From Nitrospirota bacterium (GTDB lineage: Bacteria > Nitrospirota > JACRHJ01): a stretch of 13,483 bases of DNA. The translations under genes and the position numbers were made by a program. Below, piece by piece: positions 1 through 6,800 of the stretch. The first letter of the stretch is position 1. Every line of letters begins with the position of its first letter. Below the pieces are notes generated by a model, which was not told where the DNA came from, made no database searches, and saw only the letters and a program-made list of their open reading frames with translations. The stretch spans positions 1 to 13,483 of the forward strand of contig DAHWTK010000010.1 in assembly GCA_027328825.1 (NCBI GenBank), written 5' to 3'.

Positions 1-339
1 AAGCTCTCCCTTGGGAAGGCCTTTGGCGGCATACGCGGGCTTTAAGATTATGTGGACATAAAATATTGCACCGAACCAGATTATCCCTGCAAGTATATGG
101 AGATAGCCTATGACAAAGCGGAGGGTATCAATTGCCGGGGATGGCGCGGCCTGGTTTGAGAGCAGGGTTTCGTATCTATGGCCGGCGTCTGTAAGAGTTC
201 CGCCGCCAGCAGGGTTTTTATGGCAGAAGGCGCATGGGAGGCCGGTTTTCGCGGCGAACTGCTCAGTGGCCGGGGCGGGTGTGGCGAGGGCCATGAAAAG
301 CAACATAAAGGCCACTACGGGCAGAATTTTTATGCGCAT
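1..339 (-). CDS. Exported CxxCH haem-binding / CopD-like membrane protein, partial (C-terminus outside window)
   Basis: An open frame of 113 codons runs from an ATG at 339 off the left edge, so the C-terminus is missing. Residues 1-24 look like a signal peptide: a basic start (MRIK), a hydrophobic core and an ATPAPA cleavage region. A CAFCH motif at residues 36-40 fits covalent haem c attachment in the periplasm. A hydrophobic stretch at about 74-98 (containing HILAGIIWFGAIF) is probably a membrane helix; its H-x6-W-x-G spacing resembles the first helix of CopD-type copper-resistance membrane proteins, but that is only resemblance. The product is probably a membrane-anchored electron-transfer or haem protein. 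It is divergent from coaX. There is no Shine-Dalgarno before the ATG, and a promoter lies so close that the message may be leaderless. The coding potential is convincing (signal peptide, haem motif, helix, no stop); the exact family is unknown. Confidence 0.72.
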   Translation of the reverse strand, partial: MRIKILPVVAFMLLFMALATPAPATEQFAAKTGLPCAFCHKNPAGGGTLTDAGHRYETLLSNQAAPSPAIDTLRFVIGYLHILAGIIWFGAIFYVHIILKPAYAAKGLPKGEL

Positions 340-344
340 GTGAA

Positions 345-373
345 ATATTACAACAGTATGGCCGGAAAATCAA
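345..373 (-). promoter_or_regulatory. Sigma70-type promoter for the haem-binding membrane protein gene
   Basis: On the minus strand TTGATT (368-373) is followed after exactly 17 bases by TAATAT (345-350). Transcription would start about seven bases downstream, at or next to the ATG at 339, which implies a leaderless or nearly leaderless message. This is read from the sequence only. Confidence 0.5.
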
Positions 374-380
374 AAAGATA

Positions 381-409
381 TTGAAATAGCAATGTTTTTC
401 TGGTATCTT
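381..409 (+). promoter_or_regulatory. Sigma70-type promoter for coaX
   Basis: TTGAAA (381-386), a 17-base spacer and TATCTT (404-409) form a plausible promoter, giving a leader of about 26 bases before the coaX ATG at 442. Its -35 element lies next to that of the divergent promoter, so the two promoters are back to back. Confidence 0.5.
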
Positions 410-441
410 TCAGCAACACAGGGCAATACTTGGGGGTCCGG

Positions 442-1212
442 ATGCTCCTCGCGGTAGATATCGGCAACAGCACGATTTCATTCGGGATTATTGAAGGCGA
501 GGAGATAAAGTGCGCCTTCAAGGCCGCCTCCCGCAGAAAAACGACGCCGGACGAGTATTCGGCCTTTCTCCGCACGCAGTTGGCGGCCTATAAAATCCCG
601 CCCGGCGCAATCGACGGCACGGTGATTTCCTCGGTGGCGCCTGTGCTTGTCGGTGTCTTCTTCGGCGTTTTAAAGACGCTTGAAATGCCGTCGCCGCTAC
701 TTGTCTCCTCGCGGCTCAAACTCCCGATAAAGATAAAATATAAAAATCCGGAGACTCTCGGCTCGGACCGGATTGCCGCCGCGAGCGGCGCGTTTTCGGG
801 AGGGAACGGCCCTGTGGCGGTGCTCGATTTCGGCACGGCGACGACCGTTTCCGTGGTGGATTCAGGCGGCAATTTCCTCGGCGGGACAATTTCTCCGGGG
901 CTTATAACCTCTTATGAAGCCTTGACAAATGCCGCCGCCGGACTTCCGAAAATCGGCCTTGCCTATCCCAAAAAAGTCATCGGCGAGGACACAACCGAGG
1001 GCCTTGAATCCGGGGTGATTATTGGCCACGCAGCGATGGCTGAGGGGCTTTTAATGCGCATGGAAGGCCAGTATGGGGCGAAGTTTCGCGCCGTCGCCAC
1101 CGGCGGGCTTGCCGACATGGTCGCTCCGCATATGGCCAGAAAACCGGAGATATATCCGCACCTTACGCTAAAAGGCCTTGCCGCTATCTACAAAATGAAT
1201 CTCGATAAATAG
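442..1212 (+). CDS. coaX: Type III pantothenate kinase
   Basis: This cytoplasmic enzyme phosphorylates pantothenate with ATP, the first committed step of coenzyme A synthesis. The 256-residue product has the usual family length. The N-terminal phosphate-binding motif of the ASKHA fold is seen as DIGNSTISFG (residues 6-15). The family GxDR motif occurs as LGSDR with Asp109, the expected catalytic base. A second nucleotide-binding motif, DFGTATT, begins at Asp129, followed by GGTISPG (148-153 region) and a late ATGG (219-222). The ATG at 442 is preferred over an in-frame TTG at 430 because it follows a GGGGG stretch (432-436) at a good distance and puts the first beta strand at the very N-terminus, as in the family. 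The gene seems monocistronic: it has its own promoter and a terminator after it. No birA is adjacent, although the two are often neighbours. Identification is secure. Confidence 0.95.
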   Translation: MLLAVDIGNSTISFGIIEGEEIKCAFKAASRRKTTPDEYSAFLRTQLAAYKIPPGAIDGTVISSVAPVLVGVFFGVLKTLEMPSPLLVSSRLKLPIKIKYKNPETLGSDRIAAASGAFSGGNGPVAVLDFGTATTVSVVDSGGNFLGGTISPGLITSYEALTNAAAGLPKIGLAYPKKVIGEDTTEGLESGVIIGHAAMAEGLLMRMEGQYGAKFRAVATGGLADMVAPHMARKPEIYPHLTLKGLAAIYKMNLDK

Positions 1213-1283
1213 TCTTTTTCCGCATGTCCTGCACCCGTTCTTTTGCTGAAAGCAACCTGTTTTATAGCATTTTCGACGTATTT

Positions 1284-1319
1284 TCGGTGCCGGCGAAAAA
1301 ATCCCCGGCGCCGGTTTTT
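1284..1319 (+). terminator. Intrinsic terminator downstream of coaX
   Basis: A nine-pair GC-rich stem (1285-1293 with 1305-1313, one G-U pair) encloses an 11-base A-rich loop and is followed by five T residues (1315-1319). It lies 72 bases after the coaX stop and before the next promoter, which separates the two transcription units. Confidence 0.8.
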
Positions 1320-1365
1320 AATGTTTTCATATCAGTAAATATTACAAATAATTATCCGCCGTTCC

Positions 1366-1394
1366 TTGACGGTCTCAAGGCCCTATGCTATATT
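1366..1394 (+). promoter_or_regulatory. Strong extended -10 promoter for the receiver/thioredoxin unit
   Basis: TTGACG (1366-1371), a 17-base spacer and TATATT (1389-1394) form a near-consensus sigma70 site, with the TG of an extended -10 at 1386-1387. The expected start near 1401 leaves about 28 bases of leader containing the GGGGAGGG ribosome-binding site. The preceding 45 bases are AT-rich, as an UP-like region would be. Confidence 0.7.
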
Positions 1395-1412
1395 TTAGAA
1401 AATTAAACTTCC

Positions 1413-1420
1413 GGGGAGGG
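1413..1420 (+). promoter_or_regulatory. Ribosome-binding site fixing the TTG start of the receiver gene
   Basis: GGGGAGGG lies eight bases before TTG at 1429. No ATG or GTG is available near the beginning of the receiver fold (the first beta strand starts about residue 10), so this site supports TTG as the real start. Confidence 0.7.
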
Positions 1421-1428
1421 CATAAGTT

Positions 1429-1824
1429 TTGGAGAGTATTGGACTGACGGCTACAATTCTTGTGGTGGACGACGAGGAAAACGCGCGCGAAGGTCTTTCA
1501 AAGATTCTTTCCAAGGAAGGCTACAGGGTCGAAACGGCCGCAAACGGCAAAGAAGCGATAGACACCTTGAAACGCCAGCGTTACGAACTCGTCATAACCG
1601 ATATGCGTATGCCCCTGATGGACGGGTTCGAGGTATTGCGCGAAATCAAAAAAATGGACGAAAACATAGGTGTAATAATGATTACCGCCTATGGCGAGGT
1701 GGAGTCCTATCTTGAAGCCATGAACATGGGCGCATTCGAGTACATCAACAAACCCGTGCGCGTCAACGAACTTAAAAGGGTAATATCCAAGGTGCTGGAA
1801 GCAAGGCTCAAAAAACCCGCCTGA
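1429..1824 (+). CDS. Stand-alone CheY-like response regulator receiver
   Basis: The 131-residue product is a single receiver domain with no output domain. The acidic pocket is Asp14-Asp15 (VVDDEE), the phospho-acceptor is Asp58 (VITDMRMPLMDG), the switch Thr is Thr86 (MITAYGE) and the conserved Lys is Lys108 (NKP). All key residues are present, so it should be phosphorylated by a histidine kinase. The helix 4/beta 5 region (AMNMGAFEYINKP) resembles NtrC-family receivers, so it may descend from or pair with that kind of system. It probably acts in the cytoplasm through protein-protein contact or as a phosphorelay intermediate. No histidine kinase is in the window. It starts at TTG behind a strong ribosome-binding site, has its own strong promoter, and is followed 13 bases later by two thioredoxin-like genes, probably in one operon. 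The domain assignment is sure; the partner and output are unknown. Confidence 0.93.
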   Translation: MESIGLTATILVVDDEENAREGLSKILSKEGYRVETAANGKEAIDTLKRQRYELVITDMRMPLMDGFEVLREIKKMDENIGVIMITAYGEVESYLEAMNMGAFEYINKPVRVNELKRVISKVLEARLKKPA

Positions 1825-1837
1825 CCTTGACTTCCGG

Positions 1838-2179
1838 ATGAATTACCCACCAGAAACCGGCCCGCCGGTATTAGACGCAAACGAAAAAAACTTTCACGGT
1901 CTCGTAATCCACTCCCCTTTGCCGGTGGTGCTTGAGTTCTGGTCGCCGAAGTGTTCCTTCTGCTTGAAGATGGCTAAGGTTCTGGACGCCCTGGCCCTGG
2001 AGATGTCCGGACGATACAGGGTCGTGAAAATGAATGTTCTCGAAAACTCCTACACGCCGAATAACTTCGGCGTAACGGGCATTCCCGCTTTTTTCCGGAT
2101 AGAGGACGGCAAGGTCGTCGGCAGGGCGGAAGGGGCGATGTCCAAGGGGAAGCTCAAGAGGGAGCTTGGGATACTTTAA
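1838..2179 (+). CDS. Cytoplasmic thioredoxin-family protein (CSFC active site)
   Basis: The 113-residue product has the size and order of a thioredoxin fold. The redox motif is CSFC (Cys39-Cys42) in the context FWSPKCSFC, and the cis-proline loop is GIP (Pro83) before strand beta 4. It has no signal peptide, so it should work in the cytoplasm as a thiol-disulfide reductase or a specialised electron donor; the substrate is unknown. The residue before the first cysteine is Lys instead of the usual Trp of WCGPC thioredoxins, and the central dipeptide Ser-Phe is unusual, so it is probably not the housekeeping thioredoxin. From about residue 28 it aligns without gaps to the next gene at roughly half identity, which points to tandem duplication. 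The ATG at 1838 has no clear Shine-Dalgarno, so translation may depend on the receiver gene ending 13 bases upstream. Confidence 0.88.
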   Translation: MNYPPETGPPVLDANEKNFHGLVIHSPLPVVLEFWSPKCSFCLKMAKVLDALALEMSGRYRVVKMNVLENSYTPNNFGVTGIPAFFRIEDGKVVGRAEGAMSKGKLKRELGIL

Positions 2180-2193
2180 GCGGAGGGGGAGAT

Positions 2194-2589
2194 ATGAAAA
2201 AACTGCTTCCGACGGCTTTTTCAGTGGCTGTAATCCTTTCCCTGGCAATGAGTTACGGGCATGGCTATGCCGCCACTGGCCCCGTCGATATATCCGAAAG
2301 CGGGTTCAGTCAGGCGGTGATTAATTCCTCCTCGCCTGTGGTAGTTGAGTTCTGGTCTCCCAAGTGCCCGCACTGTCTTAAGATGGCTAAGAATGTGAAT
2401 TTGTTGGCGAACGACCTTGCGGGCAGGGTAAAGGTGGCAAAGATTAACGTCCTCGACAACCGCCTGCTGACATGGAAATACGGCGTGAAGGTTGTGCCGA
2501 CGTTTCTTCTTTTCAAAAATGGCAGTGTCGCGGCCAAGGCATCCGGAGAGATGGACGAACCGCAGCTTAAGAAGGAGCTTGGAATTTAA
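2194..2589 (+). CDS. Exported thioredoxin-family protein (CPHC active site)
   Basis: The 131-residue product starts with a signal peptide: MKK, a hydrophobic core at about 4-20, and likely cleavage near residue 26 after GYA. A thioredoxin fold follows, with CPHC at Cys58-Cys61 (FWSPKCPHC) and the cis-proline in VVPTF (Pro102). CPHC is the dipeptide found in oxidising DsbA-type enzymes, so this protein may form or shuffle disulfides in the periplasm; its short single-domain build lacks the helical insert of true DsbA. It aligns without gaps to the preceding cytoplasmic paralogue (about 41 of 84 positions identical by hand count), so the duplication was followed by gain or loss of export. A GGAGGGGGAG ribosome-binding site precedes the ATG by a few bases. 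The gene ends in overlapping stop codons with the convergent DUF4911 gene, with no room for a terminator. Confidence 0.9.
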   Translation: MKKLLPTAFSVAVILSLAMSYGHGYAATGPVDISESGFSQAVINSSSPVVVEFWSPKCPHCLKMAKNVNLLANDLAGRVKVAKINVLDNRLLTWKYGVKVVPTFLLFKNGSVAAKASGEMDEPQLKKELGI

Positions 2590-2801
2590 TCCTGTATAGT
2601 AAAGGGCATCTCGGATGCCAGGGCGCCCGCAAGCTCCATGAAGTCTGCCCGCATATCCGGCGCTACGAGGACTTCTATCAGGCCGCTTTCAGGGTCCGCC
2701 GTCCGCACGACGCCGATGCCGTCGTAGGCCTCGATTATGAAGCTTGCGTAGGCGATATTACGCTTCTCTGTCTTTACGGTAATTACGAGGGAGTCAGGCA
2801 T
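2586..2801 (-). CDS. DUF4911-type small protein
   Basis: This gene encodes a 71-residue acidic protein with no signal peptide or membrane segment. The pattern (a beta strand IAYASFIIEAYDGIGVVRT, then a turn with DPESG, then LIEVLVAPDM and a helix) fits the small domain family DUF4911 as I remember it; its function is unknown. The start at 2801 is chosen because it overlaps the last codons of accA by eight bases (ATGCCTGA), a typical translational-coupling arrangement. An earlier ATG at 2873 would overlap accA by 80 bases in another frame and adds a low-complexity N-terminus. It is the last gene of the dnaE-accA operon. The context hints at a housekeeping role linked to fatty acid synthesis or DNA metabolism, but nothing in the protein proves it. 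Confidence 0.72.
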   Translation of the reverse strand: MPDSLVITVKTEKRNIAYASFIIEAYDGIGVVRTADPESGLIEVLVAPDMRADFMELAGALASEMPFTIQD

Positions 2802-3768
2802 TTTTGGCGCCTGGAGATGTTGTGAACGAGCCGACGGCGCGGAATTTTCCGTAACGGTCTGCCGCGAGCTCATCCGGGGACATCGCCTTCAGGTCCGCCA
2901 GGTGTTTCTTCAAGGCTTTGTCGATGTTTTTAGCCGTAAGCTCGTAGTCCCGGTGCGCGCCTCCGACTGGCTCCTTTATTATCTCGTCTATTATGCCCAT
3001 TTTCAGGCTGTCCTGTGCCGTGAGCTTCAGAAGCTCCGCCGCGTCCGGGGCCTTCGAGCCGTCTTTCCAGAGAATTGTCGCGCAGCCTTCCGGGGATATG
3101 ACGGAATATATGGCGTGTTCGAGCATCAGAACGCGGTTAGCCACGCCTATGGCCAGCGCGCCGCCGCTCCCGCCCTCGCCTATGACGACGGCGATTACCG
3201 GGACCTTGAGCCCCGACATCACGAGGAGGTTACGCGCGATGGCCTCGCTCTGGCCGCGCTCTTCCGCGCCTATGCCGGGATAGGCCCCAGCCGTGTCTAT
3301 GAACGTAATTAAGGGCCGGTTGAACTTCTCCGCGAACTCCATGAGCCGAAGCGCCTTCCGATAGCCTTCAGGATGCGGCCAGCCGAAGTTCCTCTTTATT
3401 TTGTCCTTTGTGCTCCTGCCCTTGTTGTGGCCGATTATTACTACGGGATTTCCGTCGAACCATGCCATGCCGCCGATTATCGCCGGGTCTTCGGCAAAGA
3501 GCCTGTCCCCGTGCATCTCAGTGAAGCCGGACGTCAGAAGCTCTATGTAGTCTTCGGTATTCGGCCTGTCCTGGTGCCTGGCGACCTGCGTCTTCTGCCA
3601 TGCGTTAAGGCCGGAGAATATCTTCTCCCGAAGCTCGTCCGCCTTTTTGGAGAGCTTCTTTATCTCGTCTTCCGCGTCCACCTGCCCGCCCGCGGCCAGC
3701 CTGAGGTCCTCGATGCGGCTCTCAAGCTCGGCAAGCGGTTTTTCAAATTCCAGAAAATTGTATGCCAT
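2794..3768 (-). CDS. accA: Acetyl-CoA carboxylase carboxyltransferase subunit alpha
   Basis: AccA together with AccD transfers the carboxyl group from carboxybiotin to acetyl-CoA, making malonyl-CoA for fatty acid synthesis. The 324-residue product has the normal family length. An N-terminal helical region (FLEFEKPLAELESRIEDL, about 5-22) is followed by the crotonase-like carboxyltransferase fold. The hallmark glycine-rich stretch GEGGSGGALAIG (197-208) and SVISPEGCA (222-230) are present, as is DTAGAYPGIGAEERGQ (158-173). The start at 3768 is chosen because AAGGAGA (3772-3778) lies just upstream and MAYNFLEFEKP is the usual AccA beginning. The frame stays open to an ATG at 3846, but those 26 extra codons read through an intergenic hairpin repeat. 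The gene is downstream of dnaE and overlaps the DUF4911 gene by eight bases. accD, accB and accC are not in the window. Confidence 0.95.
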   Translation of the reverse strand: MAYNFLEFEKPLAELESRIEDLRLAAGGQVDAEDEIKKLSKKADELREKIFSGLNAWQKTQVARHQDRPNTEDYIELLTSGFTEMHGDRLFAEDPAIIGGMAWFDGNPVVIIGHNKGRSTKDKIKRNFGWPHPEGYRKALRLMEFAEKFNRPLITFIDTAGAYPGIGAEERGQSEAIARNLLVMSGLKVPVIAVVIGEGGSGGALAIGVANRVLMLEHAIYSVISPEGCATILWKDGSKAPDAAELLKLTAQDSLKMGIIDEIIKEPVGGAHRDYELTAKNIDKALKKHLADLKAMSPDELAADRYGKFRAVGSFTTSPGAKNA

Positions 3769-3771
3769 AAA

Positions 3772-3778
3772 TCTCCTT
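3772..3778 (-). promoter_or_regulatory. Ribosome-binding site fixing the accA start
   Basis: AAGGAGA on the minus strand lies three to four bases before the ATG at 3768. It decides against the upstream in-frame ATG at 3846, which has no comparable site and would be translated through the repeat. Confidence 0.75.
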
Positions 3779-3783
3779 ATTAC

Positions 3784-3840
3784 CCCCACCCTGGCCTTAG
3801 GCCATCCCTCCCCCACAGGTGGGGAGGGTAACAGGGATGG
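3784..3840. repeat. Hairpin-forming intergenic repeat between dnaE and accA
   Basis: This GC-rich palindromic block fills the 79-base dnaE-accA gap. It contains a small hairpin TGGCC-TTA-GGCCA (3792-3804), an inner stem CCCTCCCC(C)AC with GTGGGGAGGG (3806-3816 and 3819-3828) and a competing perfect outer stem CCATCCCT with AGGGATGG (3802-3809 and 3833-3840). There is no T-run on either strand, so it is not a classical terminator. Its CCCCAC...GTGGGG style resembles dispersed palindromic elements common in many bacterial genomes. In mRNA it could stabilise or attenuate the dnaE/accA boundary. Whether it recurs in this genome cannot be seen here. Confidence 0.65.
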
Positions 3841-3847
3841 TTCCATT

Positions 3848-6800
3848 TCAGCCGAACGATACCGCGCCCGTCCCGAGAAGCCCCTCGACCTCGTCCACCA
3901 GAAATTCCGTCGGAGAGACGGAAAGCTCGCCGCCGGTCTTGAGCGACAGGGCCGCGTTCCCGTGCCTGGGCATGTTTATTTTCAGGTAAAGAGGGCAAGG
4001 CCCTTTGTGCCGGAGGATTACCTCGCGCAGCTTTATGAGGTCGTCCGGCGTGGCCCCCGTCGCGGAAAGCCTTATGTTTACCCTCGTCGTCATCTTCTCC
4101 CGGACTTCCGCAAGCGGCAGGATCTTGAGCGCCTTGAGCTTTACGCCCTTTTCGCCCCTGTCAACCGTGCCCGTTATAAGGAGCGGGGCGTCGCCGGCAA
4201 TAAGTTCCTCGGACGCCTTGTACTGCTCCGGGAATACGATTATTTCCACCGTGCCCTGGAGGTCTTCCACAGTGAGGTTTGCCATGCGGTCGCCTTTCTT
4301 TGTCGTGGCGATTTTCCTTGACCTCACGACGCACATTATCGTCGCCTCGCGCCCGTCCGGAAGCTCAGGCAGCTCCAAACTTGTGTTCCGGGCGAATTTT
4401 CTTGCCTCTGTCTCGAAGCGCGCCAGGGGATGCCCGGTGACATAAAATCCCATCGTCTCCTTCTCGAAGGAAAGGAGCGTCGCCTCGTTCCATTCCGCCA
4501 CGGCGGGATAATCCTCGTCCGTTTTTGCGGGGCCTGAGTCCTCGAGGATCATGTCGAACATGGACGTCTGACCGGCCAGGCGTTCGCGCGCGAGCTGGTT
4601 TGCGCCGTCCATCGCCTTGTCAAGCGCCGCCATCATCTTAGGACGCGAGACGCCCGTGGAATCGAACGCTCCGCATTTTATTAGACCCTCGATTACGCGC
4701 TTGTTAACCTTCCTCAAGTCCACCTTACGACAGAAGTCGTAGAGCGATGTAAACTCTCCCTGCTCTTTGCGCGCCTGCATGATGGACTCTATCGCGGAAT
4801 GTCCCACGTTTTTTACGGCGGCGAGTCCGAAAAGTATCTTGCCGTCTGCAACCGTGAAGTAGGCGTCGGAACGGTTTACGTCCGGCGGCGAGACCGTAAT
4901 TTCCATATCCCGGCAGTCGGAGATATACTTGACCACTTTGTCGGTGTTGTCCATCTCCGAGGAAAGTAACGCCGCCATGAACTCCACCTTATAGTGCGCT
5001 TTCAGGTAAGCGGTCTGGTAGGTTATAAGCGCGTAGGCGGCGGCGTGGGACTTGTTGAAGCCGTACTCGGCGAATTTCTCCATATTCTCGAACACGGCCT
5101 CGGCCTTCTTCGCCGGGATTTTCTTCGCCGCCGCGCCTTGCAGGAACTGCTCTTTCATCTTCGCCATTACTTCCGGCTTCTTCTTGCCCATCGCCTTGCG
5201 GAGCGTGTCCGCCTGGCCCAAGCTGAAGCCCGCGAGCTTCACGGCGATCTGCATGACCTGTTCCTGATACACGATTACGCCGTAGTTGTTCTTCAGTATC
5301 TCTTCAAGTTCCGGGGGATCGTACACTATCTGCTTCGCGCCCCGCCGTCGCTGGATGTAGTCGTCCACCATGCCGCTCTGCAACGGGCCTGGGCGATAGA
5401 GCGCGTTAACGACTATCAGGTCCTCGAAACGTTCCGGTTTCATCCTGACCAGGAGGTCGCGCATTCCGGAGGATTCGAACTGGAAAACGCCGTCGGTGTC
5501 GCCGGCGGCAAGGAGTCTGTATGTGTCCGGGTCAGGCTCGTCGAGCGAGAGAGACGAAAGCCTGAAGGCCTTTTCTTCGGGCGCGTCCCGGTTGATGAGT
5601 TTAACGGCGTTGTCAATGACCGTAAGCGTCCGAAGGCCCAGGAAGTCGAACTTGACAAGACCTATCTTCTCTATCTCGTCCTTGGCGTACTGGGTGACTA
5701 TCGCGCCATCCGCGTCACGGTAAAGCGGCGTGTAGTCCGTGAGCGGTTCCTGTGAAATGACCACTCCGGCGGCGTGCTTCGAGGCGTGGCGGGTAAGTCC
5801 TTCCAGCGAGTCCGCTATCTCGAAAATCTGAGCTACGCGCTGGTCTTCCTTTATAAGCTCACGGAGGCGAGGCTCCTGGGCGAGGGCTTCCTTGAGCGTG
5901 ATCTTGAGCGCGTCCGGCACGAGCTTGGCCACCCTGTCCACGTCCCCGTAAGGGATATCGAGCACACGTCCCACGTCCCTGATTACCCCTTTTGCCAGCA
6001 TGGTGCCGAAGGTTATTATTTGGGAGACGTGATCGGAGCCGTATTTCTCGCGGACGTAGCTTATGACCTCGTCTCGGCGGTCCATGCAGAAGTCCATGTC
6101 GATATCCGGCATGGATATGCGCTCCGGGTTCAGGAACCTCTCGAAGAGGAGGTTGTAGGGCAAGGGGTCTATGTCGGTTATCTGAAGCGCGTATGCGGCT
6201 ATGCTCCCGGCGGCGGAGCCCCTGCCGGGGCCGACGGGAATGCTCTTGCTCCTGGCGTAGTTTATGACGTCCCAGACAATAAGGAAGTAGCCCGCGAACC
6301 CCATGCTCTTGATTATCTTGAGTTCTTCTTCGAGGCGCTTCCAGTATGCGGCCCTGTCGCCCTTCACGGTCTCAAGCCGCTTCTCCAGGCCCCTGCGGGC
6401 GAGTTCTTCAAGATAGCTCTCTTTCGTATAGCCGTCCGGGACTATGTAATGCGGCAGGTGGTACTGGTCGAAATCGAGCTTAAGGTTGCAGCGCTCCGCT
6501 ACCGCTACCGTGTTCTTTACAGACTGGGGGTAAAACTCAAATGAGGACTCCATCTCAGGGGGGCTTTTGAAGTAGAACTCGTCCGTCTGAAAACGCATCC
6601 TGTTCGGGTCGCTCATAGTCTTGCCAGTCTGGATGCATAGCAGGGCCTCGTGTGCCCTGGAGTCGCTCTTTTTGAAATAGTGGCAGTCCGACGTCGCTAC
6701 GAGCGGGATATTCATTTCCTCGGACAGTTCGTATAAAAGCCCGTTTACCTTTTTCTGCTCCTCCAGGCCGTTGTCCTGTATTTCGAGATAGAAATTATCC

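Noticed and set aside
1224..1406. A 60-codon plus-strand frame between coaX and the receiver gene
   Set aside because: It runs through the terminator hairpin and the promoter, has no ribosome-binding site and looks like translated intergenic DNA.
3806..3828. Intrinsic terminator between dnaE and accA
   Set aside because: The stem is strong but is not followed by a T-run on the minus strand, and the downstream accA needs read-through.
2902..3831. Plus-strand open frames opposite accA
   Set aside because: Antisense shadows of accA with no supporting start signals or domains.
4994..6544. Two long plus-strand open frames (253 and 256 codons) opposite dnaE
   Set aside because: They mirror a secure DnaE reading frame, have no ribosome-binding site and show no domain pattern.
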